A DNA stretch of 64,000 bases from Dyella acidiphila (GTDB lineage Bacteria > Pseudomonadota > Gammaproteobacteria > Xanthomonadales > Rhodanobacteraceae). Below are positions 48,042-56,554 of this stretch, one piece after another (positions within the stretch are counted from its first letter, which is position 1; each line of letters starts with the position of its first letter). Position numbers and translations under genes: made by a program. The stretch spans positions 62,001 to 126,000 of the forward strand of contig NZ_JACZZA010000007.1 of assembly GCF_014863405.1 (NCBI RefSeq). Direction: 5' to 3'. The notes beneath the pieces are model-generated. The model made no database searches, had not been told where the DNA came from, and saw only the letters and a list, made by a program, of their open reading frames with translations.

Positions 48042-48092
48042 TTTATCTTATCCACCAACGTCGGACTGCCCGACCTGGAATGAGATATCACC

Positions 48093-48674
48093 ATGAAACT
48101 GCTGCATATTGACGCAAGCTCGCTGGGCCAGCATTCCGTGTCGCGCGCACTGACCGCGGCTGTCGTAGCTCAGATCACCCGTGAAAACCCCACCAGCAGC
48201 GTGACCTATCGCGATCTCACTGCCCAGCCGCTGCCGCATTGGGCGCCGGTGGTGGACGCCGAAAGCGAAGCGGCCAAGCTCGGTGAAGCCGTGATGGACG
48301 AATTCCTCGCCGCCGATGTGGTGGTGATCGGTGCCCCGATGTACAACTTTTCGATCCCCAGCCAGCTCAAGGCCTGGATCGACCGCATCGCCGTCGCCGG
48401 CAAGACCTTCAGCTACGGTGCGTCCGGCCCGCAGGGCCTGGTTGCCGGCAAGCGCCTGATCATCGTGTCCTCGCGCGGCGGCGTGTACTCGGCAGGCCCG
48501 GCCGCCGGCATGGACTTCCAGGAAACCTACCTGCGCACGCTGTTTGGCTTCCTGGGCGTGACCGATGTGGAATTCATCCGTGCCGAAGGCGTGAACATCA
48601 GCGCCGAGCATAAGACCAACGCGGTGGCCTCCGCCCACGCCACCATCGGCCAGTTGGCCGGCAAAGCCGCCTGA
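48093..48674 (+). CDS. azoR: FMN-dependent NADH-azoreductase
   Basis: 193-aa flavodoxin-fold quinone/azo reductase. FMN-binding motifs are visible: HIDASSLGQHSVSRAL near the start, GAPMYNFSIPSQLKAWID and SRGGVYS. It reduces quinones and azo or nitro compounds by two-electron transfer, protecting against thiol and electrophile stress. ATG 48093. It is likely regulated by the divergent LysR gene; a terminator follows at 48710. Confidence 0.95.
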   Translation: MKLLHIDASSLGQHSVSRALTAAVVAQITRENPTSSVTYRDLTAQPLPHWAPVVDAESEAAKLGEAVMDEFLAADVVVIGAPMYNFSIPSQLKAWIDRIAVAGKTFSYGASGPQGLVAGKRLIIVSSRGGVYSAGPAAGMDFQETYLRTLFGFLGVTDVEFIRAEGVNISAEHKTNAVASAHATIGQLAGKAA

Positions 48675-48709
48675 TCGAAGCATCACGCGAATTCCCACGC
48701 TGGATAGAC

Positions 48710-48739
48710 AGAGCGCCCGTTATGGGCGCTCTTGTTTTT
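48710..48739 (+). terminator. Terminator after azoR
   Basis: 9-bp stem (48710-48718 with 48724-48732), loop GTTAT, followed by TG and T5. Confidence 0.85.
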
Positions 48740-48756
48740 GCGGACTTGGCGAATGG

Positions 48757-49764
48757 TCAGTGACCAAAACGGATTTCGCCGCCATCGTGATCGCGATCCC
48801 AGCCGCGCAATTCATCGCGGATATGCGCAATGCGCTGGCGGCCAAGCGCATTGCGCTCCTCGTCCAGCACTTGTCCATCGAGCAATTCCGCGAGCCGCTG
48901 CGCAGTGGGCAGCATGGCATCCCAGGCATCCAGTGCCGGCACCGGTCCGGGCAAGGCCATAAAGAAACTCAGGCCAGGCGTACGCAGCGTGTCGATCCGG
49001 GTCAGGTCGAAGCTGCCCGGCTTGAGCATATTGGCCACGCTGAAGATCGGGCCAAGCTCGCGCTTGCCGTCGACCAACCGGTGATAGATGCCCATGTCGC
49101 CGTATTCCAGCCCCGCCTTCTCCGCCGCAACCACCAGGTCGGCGCCATTGAACGCATGTCCTTCGCGCGCCACCAGGAACAAGGTGACAATGCGCTCCAC
49201 CGGCATCTGCGGCGGCCGTTTGCCGAGATCCGAACGCGGAGGGATGCGCGGGGCCGGGGCGGGCGCAGGGGCTGGCGCCGGTGCTGCCGCTTCGATCGGT
49301 TCGGCCGGCATCGGCGGCTGCGCAGGGGCTGACGGCCTGACGAGGGGTTCGACAGGTGCGGTGGCCGGCGAAGAGGAACGCAGCATTTCCACGATGGAGG
49401 CCGCGTGACCGGTGGGCTTGGGCATGGCGGCGTGGCCGCTACGCGTATCGGCCAGCGTGGCGCCCAGCTTTTCCAGCTCTTCGCGCAAGCCGACATCCAG
49501 CTCGCCCTGCTGCGGCAGCGGTTCGGAAAACAGCGGATCGTGGCGGTCGTCGGCGATGTCGCGGAAGCCATCGTCCTCGTGCGAATCGCCGAAGGTAGGC
49601 TCGCGCCGCTCCATGCCGGGCTCCGGTGCCGGACGGCGCTTGCCTTGTTCTTTCTTCGGCTCGCCGAACAACCACACCAGCACCAGCACGATGAGGCCGA
49701 GGATCGCCAGCGGCACGCCGACCCAGGGGTTCCACGCAAAAGCCAATTCGGTTGCAGGCATCAT
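48757..49764 (-). CDS. zipA: Cell division protein ZipA
   Basis: 335-aa inner-membrane protein that tethers FtsZ to the membrane. One N-terminal membrane segment (about residues 12-34), then a charged and Pro/Ala-rich linker with an AP repeat (about 165-180), and the C-terminal FtsZ-binding domain (about 205-325: PVERIVTLFLVAREGHAFNGADLVVAAEKAGL read in parts, GPIFSVANMLKPGSFDL, PGLSFFMALPGP). Start options are ATG 49773, 49764 and 49761; 49764 has the best spacing to GGGG. It directly follows smc. ligA, normally third in this set, is not downstream. Confidence 0.92.
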   Translation of the reverse strand: MMPATELAFAWNPWVGVPLAILGLIVLVLVWLFGEPKKEQGKRRPAPEPGMERREPTFGDSHEDDGFRDIADDRHDPLFSEPLPQQGELDVGLREELEKLGATLADTRSGHAAMPKPTGHAASIVEMLRSSSPATAPVEPLVRPSAPAQPPMPAEPIEAAAPAPAPAPAPAPRIPPRSDLGKRPPQMPVERIVTLFLVAREGHAFNGADLVVAAEKAGLEYGDMGIYHRLVDGKRELGPIFSVANMLKPGSFDLTRIDTLRTPGLSFFMALPGPVPALDAWDAMLPTAQRLAELLDGQVLDEERNALGRQRIAHIRDELRGWDRDHDGGEIRFGH

Positions 49765-49775
49765 GATCCCCATCC

Positions 49776-52700
49776 TCAAGCAGCGCCGGCCAGTTTGGCG
49801 GCCTCGGCAAGATCGACCTGCACGAGGCGCGATACGCCAGGTTCGCGCATGGTAACGCCGCACAACTGACTGGCCGCTTCCATCGTGGCCTTGTTGTGGC
49901 TGACGAAGATGAACTGCACTTTCTCGCTCATCTCGCGCACCATGTTGGAGAAGCGGCCCACGTTCGCTTCATCGAGCGGCGCATCCACTTCGTCCAACAG
50001 GCAGAACGGCGCCGGATTCAGGGCAAAGATGGCGAATACCAGCGATACCGCGGTAAGCGCCTTCTCGCCACCTGACAGCAAGGTGATGTTGGACACGCGC
50101 TTGCCCGGTGGGCGCGCCATGATGGATACGCCGGTGCTAAGCAGATCGTCGCCGGTCAGTTCCAGATAGGCATGGCCACCGCCGAACAGGCGCGGGAACA
50201 ATTCCTGCACACCGGCGTTGACGCGGTCGAAGGTTTCCTTGAAACGCTGGCGGGTTTCGCGGTCGATCTTCTTGATCGCGTTTTCCAGCGTTTCCATCGC
50301 GCTGGTAAGGTCGGCGAGCTGGTTGTCCAGATAGGTCTTGCGCTCGCTCTGCTCGGCATGTTCCTGGATCGCGGCGAGATTCACCGGTTCCAGGCGCGCG
50401 ATCTTCTGCCCGAGATCCGCCAGCTGCTGGCGCCACTGCGTGGCGTCGACATCCTCGGCCAGTTCGGACAGCAAGGTTTCCAGATCCAGGCCGGAGGCGG
50501 CGATAGCTTCGGCCAGCTGATCGGCACGCATCTGCAAGGCTTGCGCCGCGAGCTTTTGCTCGGACACTTTCTCGCGCAGCCCCGACAGCTCCTGCTCCAG
50601 GTTATGCCGCTGCTGTTCCAGCTTGCGGAACTCGATATCGCAATCTTCCAGCGCTCGGCGTGCCTCGACCAATTGGCGGTCCACCAGCAAGCGCTGGTCG
50701 AGATAGGTCTGGCGTTCGGCTTCCAGTTCCGCAATCGGGTCGGAACCGGCTTCCAGTTGTTCGGCAATTTCCGTGCGGCGCGCATCGATCACGCGGATCT
50801 GGCTATCCATGCGCGCCAGCGCCTGCTCCAGCGAAGTCAGCGAAGAACGCTTCGATTCCAGGCTCAGCGCCAGCGCATGCGCCTGGTCCGCCGCCTCGCG
50901 TGCGTTCATGCGCGCTTCTTCGCGCGCTTCGAGCAGCGCGCGCCGTTCGTTCTCCAGTTCGCGGCGCTGGTCTTCCAGGTCGCCCATGTTGTTGACCGAC
51001 TCATCCAGGCGCGCACGCGCCTCGCGAATCTGCACCTGCAGCTCGTCGGTCTGTTCGACCAGCACGGAAATTTCGCCGGCCACTTTTTCGGCGCGGGCGC
51101 GGGCGGTTTCCACCTTGCCGCGATGGCTTTGCAGCTGGCCGGCCAGCTCGGATTGGCGGCGATGCGCGTTGTACAGCTCACGCTGAGCATCGTCGCGTGC
51201 ACGCTCGGCTTCGAACTTGCTGGTGCGCAGGGTATCGAGTCGTTCGGTCGCTTCTTCGATCTGCGCTTCCAGCGCTTCCGTCTGCTCGGTCAGCACACGG
51301 ATTTCGCGTTCGCGCGCCAGCACGCCGACCTGATTGCCTTGCGCGCGGCGCACGCGCGCCCAACCCGGGCCGAGCCACTCGCCGGCACGCGTGATCACCG
51401 ATTGATACGGCGCCAGCGCTGAGAGGCCGGAGACGCGTTGATGCGCTTCGTCGATCGTTTCGGCAACCAGCACATGGCCCAGCATGGTGATCGCCGCAGC
51501 CGGACCGCGCACATGCGCCGCCAGCGTGCCGCCGGTCGCCGCACCGCCTTCGCTGGTGTCCAGCAAGGCTACGTCGGCATCTTTCAGCCCGGTGAATTCC
51601 CGCGCCACATCGTGCGCGCCATCGACCAGCACACTGTCGATAAAGCCCGACAGCACGGTTTCGACCGCGGTTTCCCAGCCGGCTTCCACCTGCAGCACTT
51701 CGCCCAGGCGGCGCTTCTTGTCCAAGCCGAACTGCGCCAGCCAGGTGCTGGCGGCACTCTCTTCCTGGCCGAGCGCGGCATTCTGCAAAGCCTCCAGCGA
51801 AGCCAGCCGGCCGCGCGCGGTTTGCAGCTGCTGGCGTGCTTCGTTGAGCACGCCTTGCACCTGGCGTTCTTCATCCAGCACTTTTTCGTAGCTGAGCTTG
51901 TGCTGGTCGAGCAGACCGCCCAGCGATTCGACGCGCTCGCGCTGGGTGTCGTGTTCGTTGTGCAGTTGTTCGGCCGCGGCATCGAGCGCGACGACGTCGG
52001 TGGCCTTCTGCTCGGTTTCCAGCGTTTCCTTGCGCTTACTCAAATCCATCGACTGGCGATCGAGATAGGCCAGCTTGGTGCGTTCTACTTCGGCCGCGCG
52101 GCTCGCTTCGCCGGCGGTGCGCGTGTAGGCATCCCAGCGCTGCTGCCAGTCGGCCAGCTTGGTCTCGGTGTCGCGCTGCGTATCGGCGGTTTCGTCCTGC
52201 ATCTGCTGCAGGGCTTCCAGCTTCGGCTCGCCTTCGGACAAGGCCAGGCGCAGGCTTTCGACTTGGTCGCGGTCGGTGGCGATATGCGCAGCCAACTCGC
52301 CGTGTTCGCGCTCGGTATCCGCCTGCGCGCGCTGCAGGCGTTCGGCGGTTTCGCGGTTGTAGCGTACCTGCTGCTCGACGCGTGCGATCTCGGCGCCGAC
52401 TTTGTAGACCTCGGCCTGCACCGTATTCAGGTGCTCGCTGGATTCGGCGTGGCGTTCGCGCGCACTTTCGATCTGCGCTTCGATCTGGCGCTGCGCGGCG
52501 AGGCGCTTTTCGATTTCGATTTCGGCGGCCGAAAGCCCCTGGCCCTGGCCGTCGTGCTGGCTCTTCAGCCCGCGATATTCCAGAGCGCGCAGCTCGGCTT
52601 CCTTGCGGGTCTGCTCTTCCTTGTAGGCCTTCCAGCGCTCGGCGGCGCGCGCCTGGCGATTGAGATGCTCGAGCTGCTTGTCGACTTCATCGCGCACATC

Positions 52701-53285
52701 GCGTACGCGGTCGAGGTTTTCGCGCGTCGCCTTGATGCGGCTCTCGGTTTCCTTGCGGCGCTCTTTGTACTTGGAGATGCCGGCGGCTTCTTCCAGATGC
52801 GTACGCAGTTCTTCGGGATGCGCCTCGATGATCTGGCTGATCATGCCCTGCTCGATAATCGAGTAGCTGCGCGGCCCCAGGCCCGTGCCCAGGAACAGAT
52901 CGGTGATGTCGCGACGACGGCAGCGCGCACCGTTGAGGAAATACGCCGACTGCCCGTCACGCGTGACCTGGCGCTTCACCGAGATTTCGGCGTACTGGGC
53001 GTATTCGCCCTGAATGGTGCCGTCGGAGTTGTCGAAGATCAGCTCGACCGTGGCCTGCCCCACCGGCTTGCGCGCATTGGAACCGGAGAAGATCACGTCG
53101 GTGATCGAATCGCCGCGCAAACGGCTGGCCGCGCTCTCGCCCATCACCCAGCGAATGGCATCGATGATGTTGGATTTGCCGCAGCCGTTCGGCCCCACCA
53201 CACCGGTCATATTGGTGGGCAGATGCAGGGTGGTCGGATCGACGAAGGATTTGAACCCGGCGAGTTTGATCGTGGTTAGGCGCAT
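49776..53285 (-). CDS. smc: Chromosome partition protein SMC
   Basis: 1169-aa structural maintenance of chromosomes ATPase. N-terminal Walker A GPNGCGKSN (about 32-40), two long coiled coils (about 170-500 and 665-1010), the globular hinge (about 515-660, with LGEVLQVEAGWETAV) and the C-terminal head with signature LLSGGEKAL and Walker B CLLDEVDAPLDE. Length is normal. ATG 53285. ScpA and ScpB are not in the window. Its stop is 11 nt from the zipA start, so the genes are one operon. Confidence 0.97.
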   Translation of the reverse strand: MRLTTIKLAGFKSFVDPTTLHLPTNMTGVVGPNGCGKSNIIDAIRWVMGESAASRLRGDSITDVIFSGSNARKPVGQATVELIFDNSDGTIQGEYAQYAEISVKRQVTRDGQSAYFLNGARCRRRDITDLFLGTGLGPRSYSIIEQGMISQIIEAHPEELRTHLEEAAGISKYKERRKETESRIKATRENLDRVRDVRDEVDKQLEHLNRQARAAERWKAYKEEQTRKEAELRALEYRGLKSQHDGQGQGLSAAEIEIEKRLAAQRQIEAQIESARERHAESSEHLNTVQAEVYKVGAEIARVEQQVRYNRETAERLQRAQADTEREHGELAAHIATDRDQVESLRLALSEGEPKLEALQQMQDETADTQRDTETKLADWQQRWDAYTRTAGEASRAAEVERTKLAYLDRQSMDLSKRKETLETEQKATDVVALDAAAEQLHNEHDTQRERVESLGGLLDQHKLSYEKVLDEERQVQGVLNEARQQLQTARGRLASLEALQNAALGQEESAASTWLAQFGLDKKRRLGEVLQVEAGWETAVETVLSGFIDSVLVDGAHDVAREFTGLKDADVALLDTSEGGAATGGTLAAHVRGPAAAITMLGHVLVAETIDEAHQRVSGLSALAPYQSVITRAGEWLGPGWARVRRAQGNQVGVLAREREIRVLTEQTEALEAQIEEATERLDTLRTSKFEAERARDDAQRELYNAHRRQSELAGQLQSHRGKVETARARAEKVAGEISVLVEQTDELQVQIREARARLDESVNNMGDLEDQRRELENERRALLEAREEARMNAREAADQAHALALSLESKRSSLTSLEQALARMDSQIRVIDARRTEIAEQLEAGSDPIAELEAERQTYLDQRLLVDRQLVEARRALEDCDIEFRKLEQQRHNLEQELSGLREKVSEQKLAAQALQMRADQLAEAIAASGLDLETLLSELAEDVDATQWRQQLADLGQKIARLEPVNLAAIQEHAEQSERKTYLDNQLADLTSAMETLENAIKKIDRETRQRFKETFDRVNAGVQELFPRLFGGGHAYLELTGDDLLSTGVSIMARPPGKRVSNITLLSGGEKALTAVSLVFAIFALNPAPFCLLDEVDAPLDEANVGRFSNMVREMSEKVQFIFVSHNKATMEAASQLCGVTMREPGVSRLVQVDLAEAAKLAGAA

Positions 53286-53418
53286 GCAGATCAGCAGCTC
53301 AGAAAGGGATGGCCCGCGATGGCAGGCGACGGGTCACTGTGCCAAACGTAGGACAGCGCCGCAATGCATGGACGGCATTGACCGGCGTGGCGAACGTGGC
53401 TCAAGTGATTGATTTGGC

Positions 53419-53679
53419 TCAACCCGGCGCCTTGGCGTCGATGGAAAGGGCGTGGATGCCGTTATCCATCAGCTCGCCCAGGGCGGCGTAGACCAGCCGG
53501 TGCCGCTTGATCGGCAGGGCGCCGGCAAATTCGGCGCTGACGATGCGCACGTGGAAATGGCCCTTGCCCTCGTTGGCGTGGCCGGCGTGCTTGTAGCCTT
53601 CGTCGAGCACCTCGAGTTCGACCGGATGCAGGGCCTCGGCGAGGCGCTTGCGGATCTCCTCGACCATCGCTGCCGTCAT
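53419..53679 (-). CDS. BolA-family protein
   Basis: 86-aa BolA-like protein with the class II KH-like fold: VEEIRKRLAEALHPVELEV, then HANEGKGHFHVRIVSAEF and RHRLVYAALGELM. Conserved His residues that help bind Fe-S clusters with monothiol glutaredoxins are present (HAGHAN, HFH, KRHR). BolA proteins act in Fe-S trafficking and envelope or biofilm regulation. The ATG overlaps the yciI stop (ATGA), so yciI-bolA are coupled, an order common in gammaproteobacteria. Confidence 0.93.
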   Translation of the reverse strand: MTAAMVEEIRKRLAEALHPVELEVLDEGYKHAGHANEGKGHFHVRIVSAEFAGALPIKRHRLVYAALGELMDNGIHALSIDAKAPG

Positions 53680-53984
53680 GCCGGCAGCACCTTGCGGAAC
53701 GGCTTCACGCTGACGTTGGCGTAGACATCGGCCTCCACGTAGGGATCGGCCTTGGCCCACTGCTCGGCCTCGGCCAGCGACGCGAACTGGGCCACGATCA
53801 GGCTGCCGGTGAAGCCGGCCGGGCCGGGCTGCTCGGCATCGATGGCCGGGAAAGGGCCGGCCAGCAACAACCGGCCCTGCCCTTGCAGGGCTTCCAGCCG
53901 GGCCAGGTGCGCGCCACGCGCCGCCATGCGGCGATCGAGCGAATCGGGTTGATCGGTGCCAATGATGGCGTACCACATCGTCAT
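53676..53984 (-). CDS. YciI-like protein
   Basis: 102-aa protein of the YciI/ferredoxin-like-fold family. The conserved His-Asp pair lies in MAARGAHLARLEAL and WAKADPYVEADVY, and the motif LLLAGPFPA matches the family. YciI proteins are proposed hydrolases of unknown substrate. ATG 53984 (ATG 53978 possible). Coupled to bolA. Confidence 0.9.
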   Translation of the reverse strand: MTMWYAIIGTDQPDSLDRRMAARGAHLARLEALQGQGRLLLAGPFPAIDAEQPGPAGFTGSLIVAQFASLAEAEQWAKADPYVEADVYANVSVKPFRKVLPA

Positions 53985-54109
53985 GTCGTGCTCCCGGATG
54001 GCAATCGGCGATTTTAGCCGACTGCGCCGCTACGCAGGCGATGATCTTGAATCGCCATCGCACAGGCCCATGTCGCCGGAACACAACATGATGCAAGGGG
54101 AACGCTGCC

Positions 54110-54766
54110 ATGTGGTCGATGTTCGTGAACGGATTGTCGGGGCTGCTGACGCAACTGGCGCAGTGGCTGGACGGTAGTTACGGCCTGGCTATCCTGATCA
54201 TGGCGATGGTGGTGCGGCTGCTGTTGCTGCCCATCACCTTGCATGCCGCGGAGCAGGCCTGGCATCGCCAGAACGCCTTGCAGAAGCTCAAACCCGAGCT
54301 TGAACGCCTGCGCGAGCGCCACGCCAAGGATCCCGCGGCTTATGCCAGCGCGCTGCAGGGCGTCTACAAGCAGCATGGCATTGGCGGCGGTCTGGGCAGC
54401 GGCATGCTTGCGGCGATCGTGCAGGCACCGCTTGGAGCCGGCATCTATGCGGCGGTCCGCCAGGGCGTAAGCGGCGCCGGCAGCTTTCTGTGGATCGGCA
54501 AGCTGGCCCGTCCCGATCTGTGGCTGGCCCTGCTCGCCACCCTGCTGACCTGTGTGGCGATGTGGCTGCAGCCGTCGATGTCGGAGCAGGCGCGGACCCT
54601 GCTGCACTGGCTGCCGGTGGCACTGGTGTTCCTGGTGACCTGGCATCTGAGTGCCGGCCTCGGTCTTTACTGGGCCGGCGCCGGAACCGTCGGCGTACTG
54701 CAATCGGCCCTGCTGCGCCGGCGCATTGCCCGCAGCCGCCGCCATCCCGCCCCGCCCCGGCGATAA
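54110..54766 (+). CDS. Short stand-alone YidC/Oxa1-superfamily membrane protein
   Basis: 218-aa polytopic protein. Family features: a first membrane helix with the conserved Arg36 in MVVRLLLLP (the positive residue in the insertase groove), a charged cytosolic hairpin (QKLKPELERLRERHAKDP), a second helix with the AAIVQAPLGAGIY pattern, and the late LGLYWAGAG helix. The total is about five membrane segments and a basic tail (RRRIARSRRHP). The large periplasmic P1 domain and N-terminal helix of proteobacterial YidC (about 540-560 aa) are missing, so this is not the main YidC; it resembles the short Gram-positive/Oxa1 layout. Start ATG 54110 with AAGGGGA upstream. Divergent from yciI-bolA. Confidence 0.82.
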   Translation: MWSMFVNGLSGLLTQLAQWLDGSYGLAILIMAMVVRLLLLPITLHAAEQAWHRQNALQKLKPELERLRERHAKDPAAYASALQGVYKQHGIGGGLGSGMLAAIVQAPLGAGIYAAVRQGVSGAGSFLWIGKLARPDLWLALLATLLTCVAMWLQPSMSEQARTLLHWLPVALVFLVTWHLSAGLGLYWAGAGTVGVLQSALLRRRIARSRRHPAPPRR

Positions 54767-54930
54767 GCCCTCCTCTCCCGCCTGATACCTGTCAGAAGCG
54801 ATGCCTGACAGCCGCCGCTGCCGGCCCATGACACCGGCGGCGCAGGCTATTGCAGGGCCGGAAACCGCGTCCGAATGCGGTTCCTGGCTTCCGGCCGGCA
54901 TCTAGGCCATCAGTCATAGCCACTTCATTG

Positions 54931-54958
54931 TTGACAGTTTCCGGCATGGTGTTATAGT
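54931..54958 (+). promoter_or_regulatory. Strong sigma-70 promoter of the GntR/ABC/lipoprotein operon
   Basis: TTGACA (54931-54936), 16-nt spacer, TATAGT (54953-54958). Start of transcription near 54965, about 35 nt before the first gene. Confidence 0.85.
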
Positions 54959-54970
54959 TCACTACAACAC
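54949..54970. promoter_or_regulatory. 22-bp palindromic operator over the -10 box (predicted GntR site)
   Basis: GTGTTATAGT-TC-ACTACAACAC: the 10-bp arms match at nine of ten positions. It covers the -10 hexamer and transcription start, so a bound dimer of the GntR protein encoded at 55326 would block RNA polymerase. Confidence 0.75.
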
Positions 54971-55000
54971 CGGTCCACGACATCACTAAGGAGAGCCGTC

Positions 55001-55321
55001 ATGAAAGCACCGAACCCGATCGCCATCACCGCCGCGGTTCTGTTTACCGCAGTCAGCCTGGTCGCCCTGAGCCCGAACACCCCCCGGGCACCCGCCGCCG
55101 AGATCAATGGCCTGAAGGTCATCGAGCTGGCGCCGGTCCAGGTGCGCCCCACCGCGGAAGACGAACGCGCCGCCGCCCTGCTCACCACCGCCAGCCTGAC
55201 CCTGGTCAACGCGCCGGTCGCACAGACCACCGAAAGCGCCGCCAGCCTGCTCAGTGCACAACTGGCCATGCCCTACTATTCGTTTGGCTCCACCAAGATC
55301 GCCGGCATCAGCAAGGAATAA
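55001..55321 (+). CDS. Small exported protein of unknown function, first gene of the ABC operon
   Basis: 106-aa protein with an N-terminal signal or anchor helix (about residues 6-24) followed by a short Pro/Ala-rich exported part. No family is recognised. The C-terminus reads LAMPYYSFGSTKIAG and contains no Cys. It has a strong Shine-Dalgarno (AAGGAG) and is only 35 nt from the predicted transcription start, so it is probably the most highly translated product of the operon. Its stop lies 4 nt before the GntR ATG. It may be a periplasmic accessory or immunity-like factor, but that is speculative. Confidence 0.75.
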   Translation: MKAPNPIAITAAVLFTAVSLVALSPNTPRAPAAEINGLKVIELAPVQVRPTAEDERAAALLTTASLTLVNAPVAQTTESAASLLSAQLAMPYYSFGSTKIAGISKE

Positions 55322-55325
55322 ATCC

Positions 55326-55700
55326 ATGTCCATCACCTGGAACGACAGCGTCCCGATCTATCGCCAGCTCCGCGAACGCGTAGTGGCGATGATCCTGGAC
55401 GGCGCCTTGAACGAGGGCGACCCGCTGCCGTCAGTGCGCCAGGTAGCGGCGGATTTCCAAATCAATCCGCTCACCGTGTCCAAGGCGTACCAGGAACTGG
55501 TCGACGATCAACTTGTGGAAAAAAGGAGGGGGCTGGGCATGTTTGTCACCGATGGAGCACGCGAGGCGCTGCTCAAGTCAGAACGCGAGCGGTTCCTGCG
55601 CGAGGAATGGCCGGCGCTGTATGCCCGCCTGCAGCGCCTGGGCCTGGATCTGAAAACACTGCTGCGCGAAGCGCCGCAGGATTCGGAGAACCACTCATGA
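55326..55700 (+). CDS. GntR-family regulator, YtrA subfamily
   Basis: 124-aa repressor. The winged helix (about residues 8-75: PIYRQLRERVVAMILDGAL split at the turn, LPSVRQVAADFQINPLTVSKAYQELVDD, GLGMFVTDGA) is followed by only a short helical dimerisation tail, as in YtrA-type GntR proteins linked to ABC transporters. Such repressors typically bind a palindrome in their own promoter and release it under cell-wall-antibiotic stress. ATG 55326 after AAGGAAT. Its stop overlaps the ABC ATPase start (ATGA). Confidence 0.92.
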   Translation: MSITWNDSVPIYRQLRERVVAMILDGALNEGDPLPSVRQVAADFQINPLTVSKAYQELVDDQLVEKRRGLGMFVTDGAREALLKSERERFLREEWPALYARLQRLGLDLKTLLREAPQDSENHS

Positions 55701-56554
55701 ATGCCGTCGTCACCGCCAGCGGCCTGAGCAAGCACTACAACAATACGCTTGCGCTGGATAACGTCAGCTTCACCATCCAGCCCGGCCGCATCGTCGGACT
55801 GATCGGCCCGAACGGTGCCGGCAAGACCACGGTGCTGAAGGCCATCCTGGGGCTGACCGATTTCCAGGGCCAGTTGAACGTACTTGGCCTGGATCCGCGC
55901 ACCCAGCGCGACAAGCTGATGGAACAGATGTGCTTTATCGCCGACGTCGCCGTGCTGCCGCGCTGGCTGCGGGTACGCGAAGCGGTCGACTTCGTCGCCA
56001 ACGTGCATCCGCGCTTCAACCGCGCCAAGTGCGAGGCGTTCCTGGCCCGCACCAAGCTCACGCCCGACCAGCGCGTGCGGCAGATGTCCAAGGGCATGAT
56101 CGTGCAGTTGCACCTGGCGCTGGTGATGGCCATCGACGCCCGCGTGCTGGTGCTGGACGAACCCACGCTGGGCCTGGACATCCTCTACCGCAAGCAGTTC
56201 TACCAGAGCCTGCTGGAAGAGTATTTCGACGACAACAAGACGATCATCGTCACCACGCACCAGGTGGAAGAGATCGAGCACATCCTCACTGACCTGATGT
56301 TCATCCGCGATGGCAAGATCGTGCTGGATACCGACATGGAAGCGGTCGGCGAACGCTTCGCCGAAGTGATGGTGAGCGCCGACATGGCCGCCACGGCGCG
56401 CCAACTCAATCCATTGGACGAACGCCAGGTGTTCGGCAAGAGCATCTTTCTGTTCGACGGCGTCGATCACGCTCGGCTGCAGGCGCTCGGCGAAATACGC
56501 CGCCCGTCGGTCAGCGATCTGTTCGTCGCCACCATGAAGGGGACCTACGCATGA
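55697..56554 (+). CDS. ABC transporter ATP-binding protein (YtrB-like)
   Basis: 285-aa ATPase. Walker A GPNGAGKTT, Walker B VLVLDEPTLGLD and the H-loop in TTHQVEEIEHI are intact; the signature is the variant MSKGM that is usual for this ABC-2 subgroup. The C-terminal extension (about 225-285) is a regulatory or dimerisation region. It starts at ATG 55697 overlapping gntR and ends overlapping the permease start (ATGA), so gntR-ATPase-permease are translationally coupled. Confidence 0.94.
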   Translation: MNAVVTASGLSKHYNNTLALDNVSFTIQPGRIVGLIGPNGAGKTTVLKAILGLTDFQGQLNVLGLDPRTQRDKLMEQMCFIADVAVLPRWLRVREAVDFVANVHPRFNRAKCEAFLARTKLTPDQRVRQMSKGMIVQLHLALVMAIDARVLVLDEPTLGLDILYRKQFYQSLLEEYFDDNKTIIVTTHQVEEIEHILTDLMFIRDGKIVLDTDMEAVGERFAEVMVSADMAATARQLNPLDERQVFGKSIFLFDGVDHARLQALGEIRRPSVSDLFVATMKGTYA

